Counted from the first letter of the stretch, positions 50,075 to 59,495 are shown. The stretch: 64,000 bases of DNA from Candidatus Poribacteria bacterium (GCA_028820845.1 JAPPII010000101.1:151591-215590), one strand, 5' to 3'. Notes: generated by a model from the sequence alone, not told the origin. A program made the numbers and translations.

Positions 50075-50850
50075 AAACCTTAGATTTACGTGTCCGTTAC
50101 TTTCAGGATAGCACACCAGCAGATGAACCGTGCCTTGAAACCGCCTTCATCCGCCGTGAGTTTGAGATGCCGTTACCAGTTGATGAGACCGCTTTGGTGC
50201 TCGTTGATCTCTGGAATGTGCATTTCATCGAGAGTTGGATAGAACGCGCCGCACGGATAACGAAGGAATGCGTTGTGCCAGTCTTAGACGCTGCGCGGCG
50301 AGCGGGCTTGACAATCGTGCATGCCCCTTCGCCGCCGGTGGCGGAGCAGTATCCGCAACTCCAACGTCACAAACCCCCTGAACCGTCTGTACCTTCGGCG
50401 TGGCCCCCCGCTGCCTTCCGAAGTCGAGAGGGGGACTATACCGTTTACCGCGGTCCCCGCAGTCAACCGCCGGGGATCGGCGTGCATTGGGACAAACTCG
50501 CAGACCAACTTTCTGTCTCTCCTGCGATTGATGTGAGCCCCGAAGAGTTTGTTATCGCAACAGGACAGCAGCTCCATGAACTGCTGGAAGAACGGCGTAT
50601 CTTGCATCTGATCTTCGCCGGTTTCGCAACGAATTGGTGTGTCTTGGGCAGGGATTACGGTATCCGTTCGATGGCGCGGTATGGATATAACATCGTGCTA
50701 CTCCGCGATGCTACAACGGGTGTAGAGTTTCCCGATACTTACGGTAACCTGTTCACAACAGAGATCGCCATTCGGGAGGTGGAGCAGCAGTACGGGTTCA
50801 GTGCATCAAACGCCGATTTCTTCGCGGCGGTTGAGGGACTTTCAGCGTAA
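50071..50850 (+). CDS. Isochorismatase-fold cysteine hydrolase
   Basis: 259 residues from GTG 50071, overlapping the previous stop by four bases (GTGA). ALVLVDLWNVHFIESW has the catalytic Asp of the isochorismatase fold, and LIFAGFATNWCVLGRDYGIR gives the cis-peptide and the nucleophilic cysteine; an intervening lysine completing the triad is not certain. Members hydrolyse amides such as nicotinamide, N-carbamoylsarcosine or ureidoacrylate. The 60-residue segment with LQRHKPPEPSVPSAWPP is an insertion versus small nicotinamidases. Substrate unknown. A strong terminator follows. Confidence 0.85.
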   Translation: MKTLDLRVRYFQDSTPADEPCLETAFIRREFEMPLPVDETALVLVDLWNVHFIESWIERAARITKECVVPVLDAARRAGLTIVHAPSPPVAEQYPQLQRHKPPEPSVPSAWPPAAFRSREGDYTVYRGPRSQPPGIGVHWDKLADQLSVSPAIDVSPEEFVIATGQQLHELLEERRILHLIFAGFATNWCVLGRDYGIRSMARYGYNIVLLRDATTGVEFPDTYGNLFTTEIAIREVEQQYGFSASNADFFAAVEGLSA

Positions 50851-50870
50851 ATTTTCATTTTTCATTGTTA

Positions 50871-50907
50871 GGCGAGGATGGCTTCGGCTTTGTGCCTCGC
50901 CTTTTTT
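50871..50907 (+). terminator. Rho-independent terminator after the M16 operon
   Basis: GGCGAGG (50871-50877) pairs with CCTCGCC (50895-50901) followed by six T. An inner GGCTTCGGCT adds a small loop. Confidence 0.8.
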
Positions 50908-50929
50908 CTTACACTTACAAGAGTTCCGC

Positions 50930-51643
50930 ATGCAAAGCAAAAAATCACAAGAATCTCAAAAATTACTGGACTCCATAAGAGAAAAATACAACCAAACCGA
51001 TGAGCTTGACCGTCGTAAAGAGGAGGCAGAATACGGTTTGGGAGAGCATGAGCAGGCGTTTGTTGAGAAGTTCCCAGAAGGCAGCCGCCTGCTTGACATC
51101 GGTTGTGCGTCTGGACGGTTATGCCTTGCCCTTGCGAAACTCGGATACGCCGTCACCGGTATAGATGTTGCCGAGAAACAGATAGCACAGGCACAACGGA
51201 TTGCTGAAAAAGAGAGCATTGACATAACATTTCTACATTGCGAACCATCGACACTCCCGTTTCCCGATGCGTCTTTTGCAGCGGCTTTTATGGGGAACGT
51301 CTACTGTTATATCCCACATCGTGCAGCACGGATTGCGTTTTTAGAAGAAGTCGCACGGATACTCTATCCCAAGGGGCAACTGTTTCTGTCTAATTCGGTC
51401 CTTGATGGTCTTGTTGACAGTTACGAGCCAACGTATGATGAGAATTATAACCAATTTGCTTCAAACTATGAGACGTTAGAAAAAGGTGATAATTTTTGGT
51501 TAGAAGAACAACCGATTTACGTGCACTATTTCTTTTCAGATGATCTCAAAGCCGAGTTGGAAGAATCACCATTTCGACTACTCAATTCTTCTGTAGAAAA
51601 TGAGCAAGTTCGGTGTGTGTTGCAGAGGAATGAATTAGGTTAG
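50930..51643 (+). CDS. Class I SAM-dependent methyltransferase
   Basis: 237 residues from ATG 50930 (behind the terminator, so the upstream open frame is not used). RLLDIGCASGRLCLALAKLGY is motif I, VTGIDVAEKQIAQAQRIA is motif II with the acidic residue binding the SAM ribose, and LPFPDASFAAAFMGNVYCYIPH is motif IV. The C-terminus has no clear substrate signature. Belongs to the broad Methyltransf_11/25 group, so the acceptor is unknown. Its last four bases overlap the convergent repeat protein gene. Confidence 0.85.
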   Translation: MQSKKSQESQKLLDSIREKYNQTDELDRRKEEAEYGLGEHEQAFVEKFPEGSRLLDIGCASGRLCLALAKLGYAVTGIDVAEKQIAQAQRIAEKESIDITFLHCEPSTLPFPDASFAAAFMGNVYCYIPHRAARIAFLEEVARILYPKGQLFLSNSVLDGLVDSYEPTYDENYNQFASNYETLEKGDNFWLEEQPIYVHYFFSDDLKAELEESPFRLLNSSVENEQVRCVLQRNELG

Positions 51644-52338
51644 GAAGATAAAACAAAGGTATCCTTGAACTTTCGGAACCATTGAGTAAAAAGCACCACA
51701 GCCTCTGGATCCTGACGTTTCGGTGAAAACTGATAAGTCCCTTCACTTTTTTCATCGTAAGACAGGGCATAGACCCCTCGTGCCTGTCGTCCGCTCGCGA
51801 TAACTCCCCAGGCTTTCCCATGGAGGTATTCATCTGCTACAAAAGGTTTTTTCATGCCCGGAGCGATAGCAATGAGTCCGCACGTATAGGTCGAGCTGAG
51901 TGAAATGACGCCAGCAGAGAACCCGGGACTTATGGAAATTACCCCGCAAGATCCCCAGAGACCTATCGAAATGATGCCACAAGATCCCCAGCAACCAATC
52001 GAAATTACACCACAAGATCCCCATACACCAATGGAAATCACACCACAAGACAAATTTCCAAACGAAATCATTCCTGATGAGATTAATTCGTAACTGATAT
52101 TAGAGAGGCCTAAGGCATGCCAGACGTTTAAGAAACCCGTGATGTCGACTTTTGCCTGATCTAAATACCATGCGATCCCATAAGCGATGAACGGCGAGCT
52201 AACGACAAGCCATAAAATCATAAGGAAGGTTTCATATTTCCGAGCGTACCCGTTGAACGTTCTTCGGAAGATTTCTGCATCAAAGGGATAGTTATGAATT
52301 TCACCAGTTTTTGTCTGTTTTTCTAAGGTTTCTTGCAT
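51640..52338 (-). CDS. Membrane protein with an 11-residue glycine repeat (unknown)
   Basis: 232 residues from ATG 52338, with GGAGGG seven bases upstream. One membrane segment, LMILWLVVSSPFIAYGIAWYL (about 39-59). Then residues about 89-160 consist of repeats of 11, each of the form G-(V/I)-I-S-I-G-x-W-G-S-C, with glycine, isoleucine and cysteine in fixed places. The regular pattern suggests a solenoid or beta-helix rung stack with stacked cysteines. The remaining tail (VIASGRQARGVYALSYDE) looks like a small beta domain. I do not recognise a named family. Encoded by a 33-bp DNA tandem repeat. Confidence 0.7.
   Translation of the reverse strand: MQETLEKQTKTGEIHNYPFDAEIFRRTFNGYARKYETFLMILWLVVSSPFIAYGIAWYLDQAKVDITGFLNVWHALGLSNISYELISSGMISFGNLSCGVISIGVWGSCGVISIGCWGSCGIISIGLWGSCGVISISPGFSAGVISLSSTYTCGLIAIAPGMKKPFVADEYLHGKAWGVIASGRQARGVYALSYDEKSEGTYQFSPKRQDPEAVVLFTQWFRKFKDTFVLSS
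51902..52066. repeat. 33-bp tandem repeat inside the membrane-protein gene
   Basis: Units begin with GAAAT at 51902, 51935, 51968, 52001 and 52034, exactly 33 bases apart, with a shorter last one at 52064. Each encodes one 11-residue rung on the minus strand. Confidence 0.85.
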
Positions 52339-52424
52339 CTGTATTCCCTCCGCCAAACGCCAAAAAAGTATGGGTTATACCCCACTTTTAATCAGCACAA
52401 ACTATAGCCCAAATTTTGCTGCGT

Positions 52425-52920
52425 TTATGTGGTTTCTTGATCGATTTCGGTCAGTATTTCTCGAAGAGATGAGTTTAATTCGACTAACTCTTGTTGTAAA
52501 TCGGATATCTGTTGACGCAGCATCTTGACTTCATTCTTTTTTGATCTGCATGTTTACGACGACGGTGTTCAATAAGTTGAGGACGATTCAAACGTAAGCG
52601 TTGAATGTAAAACGCCCCTTCAGGAGTTTCTCCAATGAGTTCCGCGTTCTGCTGTTCACGAAGATGCAAAGTTAGGTTGTCTTCAAGTGGATGAAGTAAG
52701 CGAAGGTGTGGAATTTGAACTTCGTGCCAATATGCCCCTTTGTGTTCGTTACATCGGGGACAACAGTAAACGAGATTTTCATCATCGTTTGTGCCGCCGT
52801 GGATTGTTGGATGGTAATGGTCTACTGTCAGCGTTGCCCAACGTCCGATTCGTGAACACCACAATATCCGCAACTGTATACATAACGCTGACGAATCCTC
52901 TCTTGCTGTGATGCATCCAT
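52425..52920 (-). pseudogene. HNH endonuclease gene broken by two one-base frameshifts
   Basis: From ATG 52920 the first frame gives VYSCGYCGVHESDVG, and stops a few codons later. One base missing in the G-run at 52837-52839 would join it to ATLTVDHYHPTIHGGTNDD and CPRCNEHKGAYWHE, the zinc-linked HNH core (CxxC, D-H, CxxC, H). Near 52545 one base missing in a run of six A would join it to a coiled-coil tail (KMLRQQISDLQQELVELNSS) that ends at TAA 52425-52427. Both breaks are in homopolymers and in the same direction, so undercalled bases are as likely as a true pseudogene. It follows a small coiled-coil gene. Confidence 0.75.
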
Positions 52921-52924
52921 TCTG

Positions 52925-53272
52925 TCACTTTGTTTCAACGTGTGTTTTAGAAAGGTTTTGGCCGGTGAGGCGATGATACTTATCGGCAAGTAATTCGCGT
53001 TTTGATTGGAGTTGCGTCAGATATGCGCGGGCATCGGTTAGCAGTCGCTTATGCTCAGTAACAATATCTTGCAATTGCGAAGCCATCTCTTCAAGTTCCG
53101 CTTTTTCTACCTGCAGCTTTTGGCTTTTTTCTTTTCCTGGTTTCAATGCCTCTGCTTCCTCCGCATCTAACTCAGCGAAGATGGCTAAAAGTTCTGTCCG
53201 TTCTTCTTCAGTCAAGCTACCTTCTGCCTCCCGAAGTCGGAGTCGTTCTAATCTATGCTGTCTGTTTTTCAT
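52925..53272 (-). CDS. Small coiled-coil protein upstream of the HNH gene
   Basis: 115 residues, highly charged, with heptad-like leucines throughout (RLERLRLREAEGSLTEEERTELL, MASQLQDIVTEHKRLLTDARAYL). No recognisable domain. Its TGA lies four bases before the HNH start, so the two are cotranscribed; the pair may form a nuclease-partner unit. The function is not known to me. Confidence 0.6.
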   Translation of the reverse strand: MKNRQHRLERLRLREAEGSLTEEERTELLAIFAELDAEEAEALKPGKEKSQKLQVEKAELEEMASQLQDIVTEHKRLLTDARAYLTQLQSKRELLADKYHRLTGQNLSKTHVETK

Positions 53273-53335
53273 CGTTCTATTTTCCTATGTATGGTGAGTC
53301 CAGGAGCGGTTTTTAGCGTCTTGAATCTGTGCCTT

Positions 53336-55231
53336 TTAATCAGCAGCGACGGTTTCCAATGGCGGAAGTTCTGGGTAATTCCCACGCGCGTTTCGCCATG
53401 CAATGACCCCTTCAGCAACCATCCATATCTGCAACACTTCAACAGCGACACCGAATCCGAAGAGTAGATATTGACCAGTGAAGAGCCAGCCCGTCTCTGG
53501 GTTGAACATCTGATGGAGCATTGCCCACGCTGGCATAACGAGCATGACAAGCATCGGGAGAAATGCGAACCAGATAGGCTTATCGCGACGCAGGAGATAA
53601 AAAACGATGACCATAAACGCTAATCCCGCTAAGAGTTGATTCGTCGCTCCGAAAAGGGGCCAGAGCGTCAATCCACCACTCCCAGGTCCACCCGCCCCCT
53701 GTAGCAAGGCGACAGCAGCAGCGAGCACTAACGCAAACGCAGTTGCGATATAACGATTTGTCAACGGTTTGATGTTAACAGTTTGTGCCAGTTCGTGGAT
53801 GACATAGCGTTGCAATCGCGTCGCTGTATCGAGCGTTGTTGCCGCGAAACTCGCAACAAGTACCGCCATAATCGAAATGCTCATCTTAAGTGGAATCCCA
53901 AGGGATGCGAGAAAGTTTCCACCTCCGTCAACAAATGCACTCACCTTTGCCTTGAGAGTATGGCTTGCCCAACCACCAACGACCCGCGTTGTGCCATCAG
54001 GGTTTGTTACCACCGTGCTTGTCGCGTAACGGGTTTTCCACGCCTCTTGATTGGCAAGCGGGGCTGCGCTTTCTGCCTTAACAATGGGTTGGAATGTATA
54101 GTTTGCACCAGTGCCAGTCCGATTGAAAATTCCCATACCGATACCAGCACAGCAGGCGAGGATAACAATAACAGCAAGACCCCCTTCAAGCAGCATCGCA
54201 CCATAGCCGACGTATTGTGCGTCGCCTTCAGACGCTACCTGTTTGCTCGACGTACCGGAACTCACCATGCAGTGGAAACCGCTAACAGCACCACACGCAA
54301 TGGTAATGAAAAGGAAGGGCCAGATCGGTGGTGCGTCGGGTGGAATGTCGGAGGCGACAGCCGGTGCGGATGCCACTAAATCTGCGCTGCCCGTGAATCC
54401 AGCGACAGCAAGTCCGAGTATAAGTAGCAGCAGTGCCAATACCAACTCGTGGCTATTGATGAAATCTCTCGGTTGCAGGAGTGTCCAGACAGGCAACACT
54501 GAGGCAATGAAGCAGTAGACAAAGAGCACCAGTGTCCAGATGACAACGACGTTCAAATAGGTTTGTCCGAGGAGCGGGATGCCGAACCAATGTCCCAAGT
54601 CAATCGGTAGGAGGTAAGCACCAACTGCCATGCCGATATACATGATGCCGAGGGCAATAATGGATGGCACGAGGATGTTACCGCCTCGACGATAGATCCA
54701 GAGACCGATAGCGACGGCAAGCGGAATTTCTATCCAAACGGAGAGGACAGATTCAGGATAGTAGGAAAAAATAAGGGCAATGACCAAACCGAAGACAGCG
54801 AGGACGATGGTCAAACCCATAAAGAGGACAAAAAGAAAGAGAAATTTGGCCCGCGGACCAATCATTCTGCCCGCAACTTCGCCGACGCTCTGCCCCCGAT
54901 TCCGCAGTGAGACAACAAGTGCACCAAAGTCGTGAACAGCACCAATAAACACCGAACCGAGAACAACCCAGAGCAACGCTGGCAACCACCCCCAAAAAAC
55001 AGCAATCGCCGGACCCACAATCGGACCCGTACCCGCAATGCTGGTAAAGTGATGTCCAAAGATAATCTCTTTTTTCGTGGGAATGTAGTCTACATCGTCT
55101 CGTAATTCTTGACTCGGCACCGTTGCTTTCGCGTCCAAGCCGAAAATTTTTCTCGCCAACCATTTGCCATAAGTATGATAGGCGACGATGAAGCCAATAA
55201 AACTCAAGACCGCAATTATCAGTGTATTCAT
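53336..55231 (-). CDS. cstA: Carbon starvation protein CstA-type peptide/pyruvate transporter
   Basis: 631 residues, about 16 membrane segments. DVDYIPTKKEIIFGHHFTSIAGTGPIVGPAIAVFWGWLP is the unmistakable CstA N-terminal core (residues about 47-85), followed by RNRGQSVGEVAGRMIG and the conserved FHCMVSSGTSSKQVASEGDA. Members import peptides or pyruvate during nutrient limitation. Alone on the minus strand, 48 bases downstream of xylA; it might be cotranscribed with it. Length is typical for the shorter CstA forms. Confidence 0.95.
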   Translation of the reverse strand: MNTLIIAVLSFIGFIVAYHTYGKWLARKIFGLDAKATVPSQELRDDVDYIPTKKEIIFGHHFTSIAGTGPIVGPAIAVFWGWLPALLWVVLGSVFIGAVHDFGALVVSLRNRGQSVGEVAGRMIGPRAKFLFLFVLFMGLTIVLAVFGLVIALIFSYYPESVLSVWIEIPLAVAIGLWIYRRGGNILVPSIIALGIMYIGMAVGAYLLPIDLGHWFGIPLLGQTYLNVVVIWTLVLFVYCFIASVLPVWTLLQPRDFINSHELVLALLLLILGLAVAGFTGSADLVASAPAVASDIPPDAPPIWPFLFITIACGAVSGFHCMVSSGTSSKQVASEGDAQYVGYGAMLLEGGLAVIVILACCAGIGMGIFNRTGTGANYTFQPIVKAESAAPLANQEAWKTRYATSTVVTNPDGTTRVVGGWASHTLKAKVSAFVDGGGNFLASLGIPLKMSISIMAVLVASFAATTLDTATRLQRYVIHELAQTVNIKPLTNRYIATAFALVLAAAVALLQGAGGPGSGGLTLWPLFGATNQLLAGLAFMVIVFYLLRRDKPIWFAFLPMLVMLVMPAWAMLHQMFNPETGWLFTGQYLLFGFGVAVEVLQIWMVAEGVIAWRNARGNYPELPPLETVAAD

Positions 55232-55279
55232 GAGCGCAGCTCCAACTTTTTCAGAGTTGTGCTTGCCAACTGACTTCGT

Positions 55280-56449
55280 TTATCTGATACCGGTGAGTAT
55301 CTCGAATGTGAGTTGATCCAACTTCTCGTATCCAAGACCTTTCTGGGCAAGGGTGTCAGGTTCAAAGTCTATCTTCCTCAATTTGCCGACGCTCTCAGCG
55401 GTGTAGTGTGCCATGAGTGCTTCAAGTTCGACATCGCGGGCATGCAGTTCAGCGAGGATCCCTTGAATCTCAGCGTCTTCATTGAATCGATGGGCTTTCT
55501 CTTTGAGTATGAGATAACTCCGCATACAGCCAGCAGCGAAGTCCCAAACCCCTTGTTCATCTTCAGTTCGATAAGCATGCGCGTCGAAGTGTCGGTTCCC
55601 GTCCCAGTTAACATCTTCGAGGAATTTGACGAGGAAAAACGCACCTTTAATGTTCTCGGAACCGAACCGCAAATCCTGATCGAAACGACTCATCTTTTGG
55701 TCATTCAGATCGATATGAAAAAGTTTCCCAGATTCGTATGCCTGCGCGACACCATGTAGGAAACTCAGACCTGCCATCGTTTCATGTGCGAATTCGGGAT
55801 TAACACCGACCATTTCGGGGTGATCGAGCGTTTCGATGAAGTGAAGCATGTGGCCGGTCGTCGGTAGATAGATGTCGCCGCGCGGTTCGTTTGGCTTCGC
55901 TTCCAAGGCGAAACAAAGGTCGTAGCCTTGGTCTTTAACGTAGTGCGTGAAGTAGTTCATCGCCTCACGGTTCCACTTGACAGTATCGGGGCCGTTCTTA
56001 GCAGCGTCCACTTCCGCGCCTTCACGTCCACCCCAAAACACATAAACCGTTGCGCCGAGTTCTACACCGAGATCAATGGCGTTCAGAGTCTTCTGGATGG
56101 CAAACGCCCGCACCTTCGGGTCATTAGAGGTAAACGCGCCGTCTTTGAAGATTGGATGGTAAAAGAGATTTGTTGTAGCCATCGGCACTTTCATGCCATG
56201 GTCAGTGAGTGCTTGTTTGAATTCGCTAACGATTTTATCACGTTCAACGGCTGAGGCATCAAAGGGAACGAGGTCGTTATCGTGCAGATTGACCCCATAA
56301 GCGCCCAGCTCGCTTAATTTTTGGACAGTGTAGGTAGGTTTCAAGGGGGGCCTGACGACATCACCAAAGGGGTCGCGTCCGGGGTTACCCACCGTCCACA
56401 ATCCAAAGGTGAACTTATGCTCAGGCTTAGGCTGATACTGTTCTGACAT
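55280..56449 (-). CDS. xylA: Xylose isomerase
   Basis: 389 residues, the length and pattern of the class I (Streptomyces-type) enzyme: [24 protein letters not shown] at the start, [13 protein letters not shown] with the catalytic histidine (about 54), [36 protein letters not shown] with the metal-binding glutamate, [14 protein letters not shown], and [20 protein letters not shown]. It interconverts D-xylose and D-xylulose (and glucose and fructose) with two divalent cations. No xylulokinase is nearby. A sigma-70 promoter lies upstream. GGAGTG precedes the ATG. Confidence 0.96.
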   Translation of the reverse strand: MSEQYQPKPEHKFTFGLWTVGNPGRDPFGDVVRPPLKPTYTVQKLSELGAYGVNLHDNDLVPFDASAVERDKIVSEFKQALTDHGMKVPMATTNLFYHPIFKDGAFTSNDPKVRAFAIQKTLNAIDLGVELGATVYVFWGGREGAEVDAAKNGPDTVKWNREAMNYFTHYVKDQGYDLCFALEAKPNEPRGDIYLPTTGHMLHFIETLDHPEMVGVNPEFAHETMAGLSFLHGVAQAYESGKLFHIDLNDQKMSRFDQDLRFGSENIKGAFFLVKFLEDVNWDGNRHFDAHAYRTEDEQGVWDFAAGCMRSYLILKEKAHRFNEDAEIQGILAELHARDVELEALMAHYTAESVGKLRKIDFEPDTLAQKGLGYEKLDQLTFEILTGIR

Positions 56450-56502
56450 GCATTCACTCCTGTTGTTTGTTAATTTTGGCGAAGTTATAAGCCAACATTT
56501 AA

Positions 56503-56532
56503 ATTATACCATATTTGGTATCTTTGTTGCAA
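56503..56532 (-). promoter_or_regulatory. Sigma-70-type promoter for xylA
   Basis: Minus strand TTGCAA (56527-56532), 18 bases, TATAAT (56503-56508), about 55 bases before the xylA ATG. Confidence 0.55.
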
Positions 56533-56671
56533 ATTCTTATCGTTGTTTGCTCTGGATCGTTTATGGTAAATTAAAAAAAAGGATCCTAACCACAATGGAG
56601 AAAAATAACTTGTCCCTGCACCCGAACCTATGCTAAACTCTAATATGAGTTCGATAAAGGAGAACGCACGC

Positions 56672-57445
56672 ATGGTTACCCGGGAAGATATCCAAGCGAC
56701 ATGCGACGACATCGTGCGCGAATTTACGCCCCTACAAGTGATTCTCTTCGGTTCCTATGCCTACGGCACACCTACCGAAAACTCGGATGTGGATATACTT
56801 GTTGTCATGGATATTCCTAAATCGGAATTTCGCAACAAGGCTGTGGAAATCCGGCAACGTATTCCTGACCGTTTCAGTTTGGATCTTTTGGTGCGTTCAC
56901 CGGAAGAAATCGCGTCTCGCGTCTCGTATAACGATTGGTTCCTTCGAGAGATTACTGAAAAAGGTGATTTTCTCTACGGATCCGATGCGGATTACAATAG
57001 AGGGAACCGGCGAAGCACGTCAAACGCTGTCAAGAAGGAGCAGGACCGCATGAATCCGTTGGCGCTGGAGTGGGTAGAGAAGGCTGAAGAAGATTATAGT
57101 ATAGCAGAACTGGCGCGACAGGCATCCCGTCCATTTCACAATTCTATCTGTTTCCATGCCCAACAGTGTATTGAAAAATATCTCAAGGCATGGCTTCAGG
57201 AGGCAGACGTTCCCGTCCCAAGGACGCATGACCTTGAAGAATTGCTGGCGTTGATTGAACCGACGCTACCTGCTTGGGCACAGTGGCAGCCTGATTTTAA
57301 GAGAATAACCGAGTATGCGGTGGACTCCCGCTATCCCGGTGATTCGGCGACTGCTGACGATACGCAACACGCCATGCGGATATGCGGTGCGGTGCGGCAA
57401 GCCGTTCGGGCCTCGCTGAAATTGTCAACAGACAACGGTAAATAA
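56672..57445 (+). CDS. Fused MNT-HEPN protein (minimal nucleotidyltransferase plus HEPN domain)
   Basis: 257 residues from ATG 56672, with AAAGGAG nine bases upstream. GSYAYGTPTENSDVDILVV (27-45) is the nucleotidyltransferase G-S...S-D-x-D motif. After a charged linker, residues about 125-250 are HEPN: NSICFHAQQCIEKYLKAWLQ and the DSRYPGDS motif. In most bacteria these are two genes forming a toxin-antitoxin pair in which MNT modifies the HEPN RNase. Here they are one polypeptide, so the pair would regulate itself in cis. The canonical HEPN RNase Rx4-6H motif is not obvious, so activity is uncertain. Monocistronic; convergent with thrC. Confidence 0.85.
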   Translation: MVTREDIQATCDDIVREFTPLQVILFGSYAYGTPTENSDVDILVVMDIPKSEFRNKAVEIRQRIPDRFSLDLLVRSPEEIASRVSYNDWFLREITEKGDFLYGSDADYNRGNRRSTSNAVKKEQDRMNPLALEWVEKAEEDYSIAELARQASRPFHNSICFHAQQCIEKYLKAWLQEADVPVPRTHDLEELLALIEPTLPAWAQWQPDFKRITEYAVDSRYPGDSATADDTQHAMRICGAVRQAVRASLKLSTDNGK

Positions 57446-57528
57446 GCAGTACACTACTCACCTCACAAACTTTTATGCGTCCGTCCTAACGACTGAAGTT
57501 GCGGGTGTTCCTGATAAAGACTGGTGTG

Positions 57529-58857
57529 TTATGCGTCAAGGTGCGCGCCAATCTGCTTCAAGACTGTCTCATAGTCTGCTTCTAACTCTACTGGCGCGTT
57601 CAAGTAGCGGGGAGGCGGTTCACCCGGGGCAACATTGTGATACGCTACTTTGAAATCTGGAAATTTGAGACCGTTTGCTGTAGAGATTACGATGACCCTG
57701 TCATCTGGAAGGATTTGCTGGCGTTCAATCATTTTTATCAGCACAGCCAACGCGACACCCGTATGTGGGCAATTGAACAGTCCGGTTCTATCCGCTCTCG
57801 CCGCCGCATCCGCCAATTCCGTTTCTGTCGCTTGGTCAACGATCCCATCAAACCGTTTCAAGGTTCGGATGGCACGGTGAATTGAGACCGGGTTTCCAAT
57901 CTGAATTGCCGTCGCTTGCGTAGATTGTGCTGTAATGGAGCGAAATTCCGTGAAACCGGTTTGGTAACTTCGGTAGAGTGGGTTTGCACGTTCGGCTTGC
58001 GCACAAGCGATGCGTGGGAGTTTATCGATGATACCAAGTTCCAACATCATGAGGAAACCTAATCCAAGTGCCGAGACGTTGCCGAGGTTGCCACCCGGAA
58101 TAATAATCCAATCGGGGACCTCCCAATTGAACTGCTGCACGATTTCGATACTAATCGTTTTTTGCCCCTCAATTCGGATGGAGTTAATTGAATTCGCGAG
58201 GTAGAAGTCTTTACGGGCAGCGAGTTGTTGTACAATCGCCATACAGCCATCGAAATCTGTCTCTAACGAGAGTGTTAGGGCACCGTTAGCAATAGGTTGG
58301 ATGAGTTGTTCACGGGTAACTTTGGCTTTGGGTAGGAGAATAACTGCGGGAATACCAGCTGCAGATGCGTACGCTGCGAGTGAGGCGGAAGTGTCACCTG
58401 TAGATGCGCACATAACAGCACGAATGTTCCCAGATTCAGCAATAATCTGTTTAACCATTGAGACGAGAACAGTCATTCCAAGGTCTTTAAAAGAGCCAGT
58501 ATGACTGTTACCGCACTGCTTAATCCAAAGGTCATGCAAACTAAGTTGTTCACCGAAACGTTCTGCCCAGAACAGATTCGTCCCACCCTCATACATGGAG
58601 ATGACGTTATCGTCGTCAACATTCGGGCAGACAAGTTCCTTTTTTCCCCAAACACCGCTACCATACGGATATTGTGTCCGCATGTAACGCTTCTCAAAAA
58701 GGGATTTCCAATCTGCAGCACTGCGTTGTTTCAGCGCATCCAAATCGTGCCGCACCTCTAACAAGCCGTTGCAATTTTTGCACCGATAGATAATTTCTGT
58801 GAGTGAATAGGTTTCACCGCATCCTTCACTGCACTGAAACCAGGCATTGTAGTCCAT
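57529..58857 (-). CDS. thrC: Threonine synthase
   Basis: 442 residues. An N-terminal zinc ribbon (CSEGCGETYS, RCKNCNGLLE) is typical of the short threonine synthase subgroup. KQCGNSHTGSFKDLGMTV holds the PLP lysine (about 122), then CASTGDTSASLAAYASAAGIP and PGGNLGNVSALG bind the cofactor phosphate. It converts O-phosphohomoserine to threonine. Its ATG overlaps the scpB stop (TAATG), an operon link with chromosome-segregation genes that seems incidental. Confidence 0.94.
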   Translation of the reverse strand: MDYNAWFQCSEGCGETYSLTEIIYRCKNCNGLLEVRHDLDALKQRSAADWKSLFEKRYMRTQYPYGSGVWGKKELVCPNVDDDNVISMYEGGTNLFWAERFGEQLSLHDLWIKQCGNSHTGSFKDLGMTVLVSMVKQIIAESGNIRAVMCASTGDTSASLAAYASAAGIPAVILLPKAKVTREQLIQPIANGALTLSLETDFDGCMAIVQQLAARKDFYLANSINSIRIEGQKTISIEIVQQFNWEVPDWIIIPGGNLGNVSALGLGFLMMLELGIIDKLPRIACAQAERANPLYRSYQTGFTEFRSITAQSTQATAIQIGNPVSIHRAIRTLKRFDGIVDQATETELADAAARADRTGLFNCPHTGVALAVLIKMIERQQILPDDRVIVISTANGLKFPDFKVAYHNVAPGEPPPRYLNAPVELEADYETVLKQIGAHLDA

Positions 58858-59495
58858 TACGCTGTACTTTCCTCCATAACAGCTGCGGGCAGTTCTTGTG
58901 GGGATTCGCTCCCGTTAGGCGCGCTAAGGAGTTCATCAATCTCATCAAGTGAAGGGAGTTCAGAGGCATCCTTCAATCCGAATTGTTGAAGGAACTCATC
59001 GGTCGTTGAGAAAAGGAGAGAACGGCCAGCCTTTCTGCCAGCAATAGAGACAAGCCCTTTCTCAATAAGTGAATTAAGGACACTGTCGCTGTTTACGCCT
59101 CGAATCGCAGCCACATCGGCACGCGTGACAGGTTGTTTGTAAGCAACAATCGCAAGCGTTTCTAATGCTGGCGGGGATAGCGTGACGCGAACTTGCTGGG
59201 TATAAAACTTCTGAATCCACGCTGAATATTGAGGACGTGTACAAATTTGATACCCGTTCGCAATTTCAGCGAGATGGAAACTGCGTCCCATCTCTTGATA
59301 GTCGTCACGGAGGGTATCAAGCACTTTTCGGATAATGCGAACATCTAACCCCGACAGTACTGCCTGAAACTGTTTCAGCGAAATCGGTTCACTGGCAGCG
59401 AACAAAATCGCTTCCAAAACCGATTTCAATGCTTGCTCCGACATTGAAGCCGGGTCATCTATTGGTTCCACGAGGGTAACGTATTCAGAATCCAT
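58857..59495 (-). CDS. scpB: Segregation and condensation protein B
   Basis: 212 residues. The two winged-helix domains are recognisable: ALKSVLEAILFAASEPISLKQF at the start, then VTLSPPALETLAIVAYKQPVTRADVAAIRGVNSDSVLNSLIEKGLV and GRSLLFSTTDEFLQQFGL. ScpB dimerises and bridges ScpA with SMC in the condensin complex that compacts the chromosome. Eleven bases after scpA, so the pair is translated together, as usual. Confidence 0.96.
   Translation of the reverse strand: MDSEYVTLVEPIDDPASMSEQALKSVLEAILFAASEPISLKQFQAVLSGLDVRIIRKVLDTLRDDYQEMGRSFHLAEIANGYQICTRPQYSAWIQKFYTQQVRVTLSPPALETLAIVAYKQPVTRADVAAIRGVNSDSVLNSLIEKGLVSIAGRKAGRSLLFSTTDEFLQQFGLKDASELPSLDEIDELLSAPNGSESPQELPAAVMEESTA

Noticed and set aside
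50801-50929. Methyltransferase starting at 50801
   Set aside because: The extension would overlap the preceding hydrolase gene and translate through its terminator hairpin.
51905-52093. An opposite-strand frame encoding a PIEITPQDP repeat
   Set aside because: It is the mirror of the 33-bp repeat that encodes the glycine-rich rungs on the minus strand. The minus-strand gene has signal, start site and flanking non-repeat sequence; the mirror has none.
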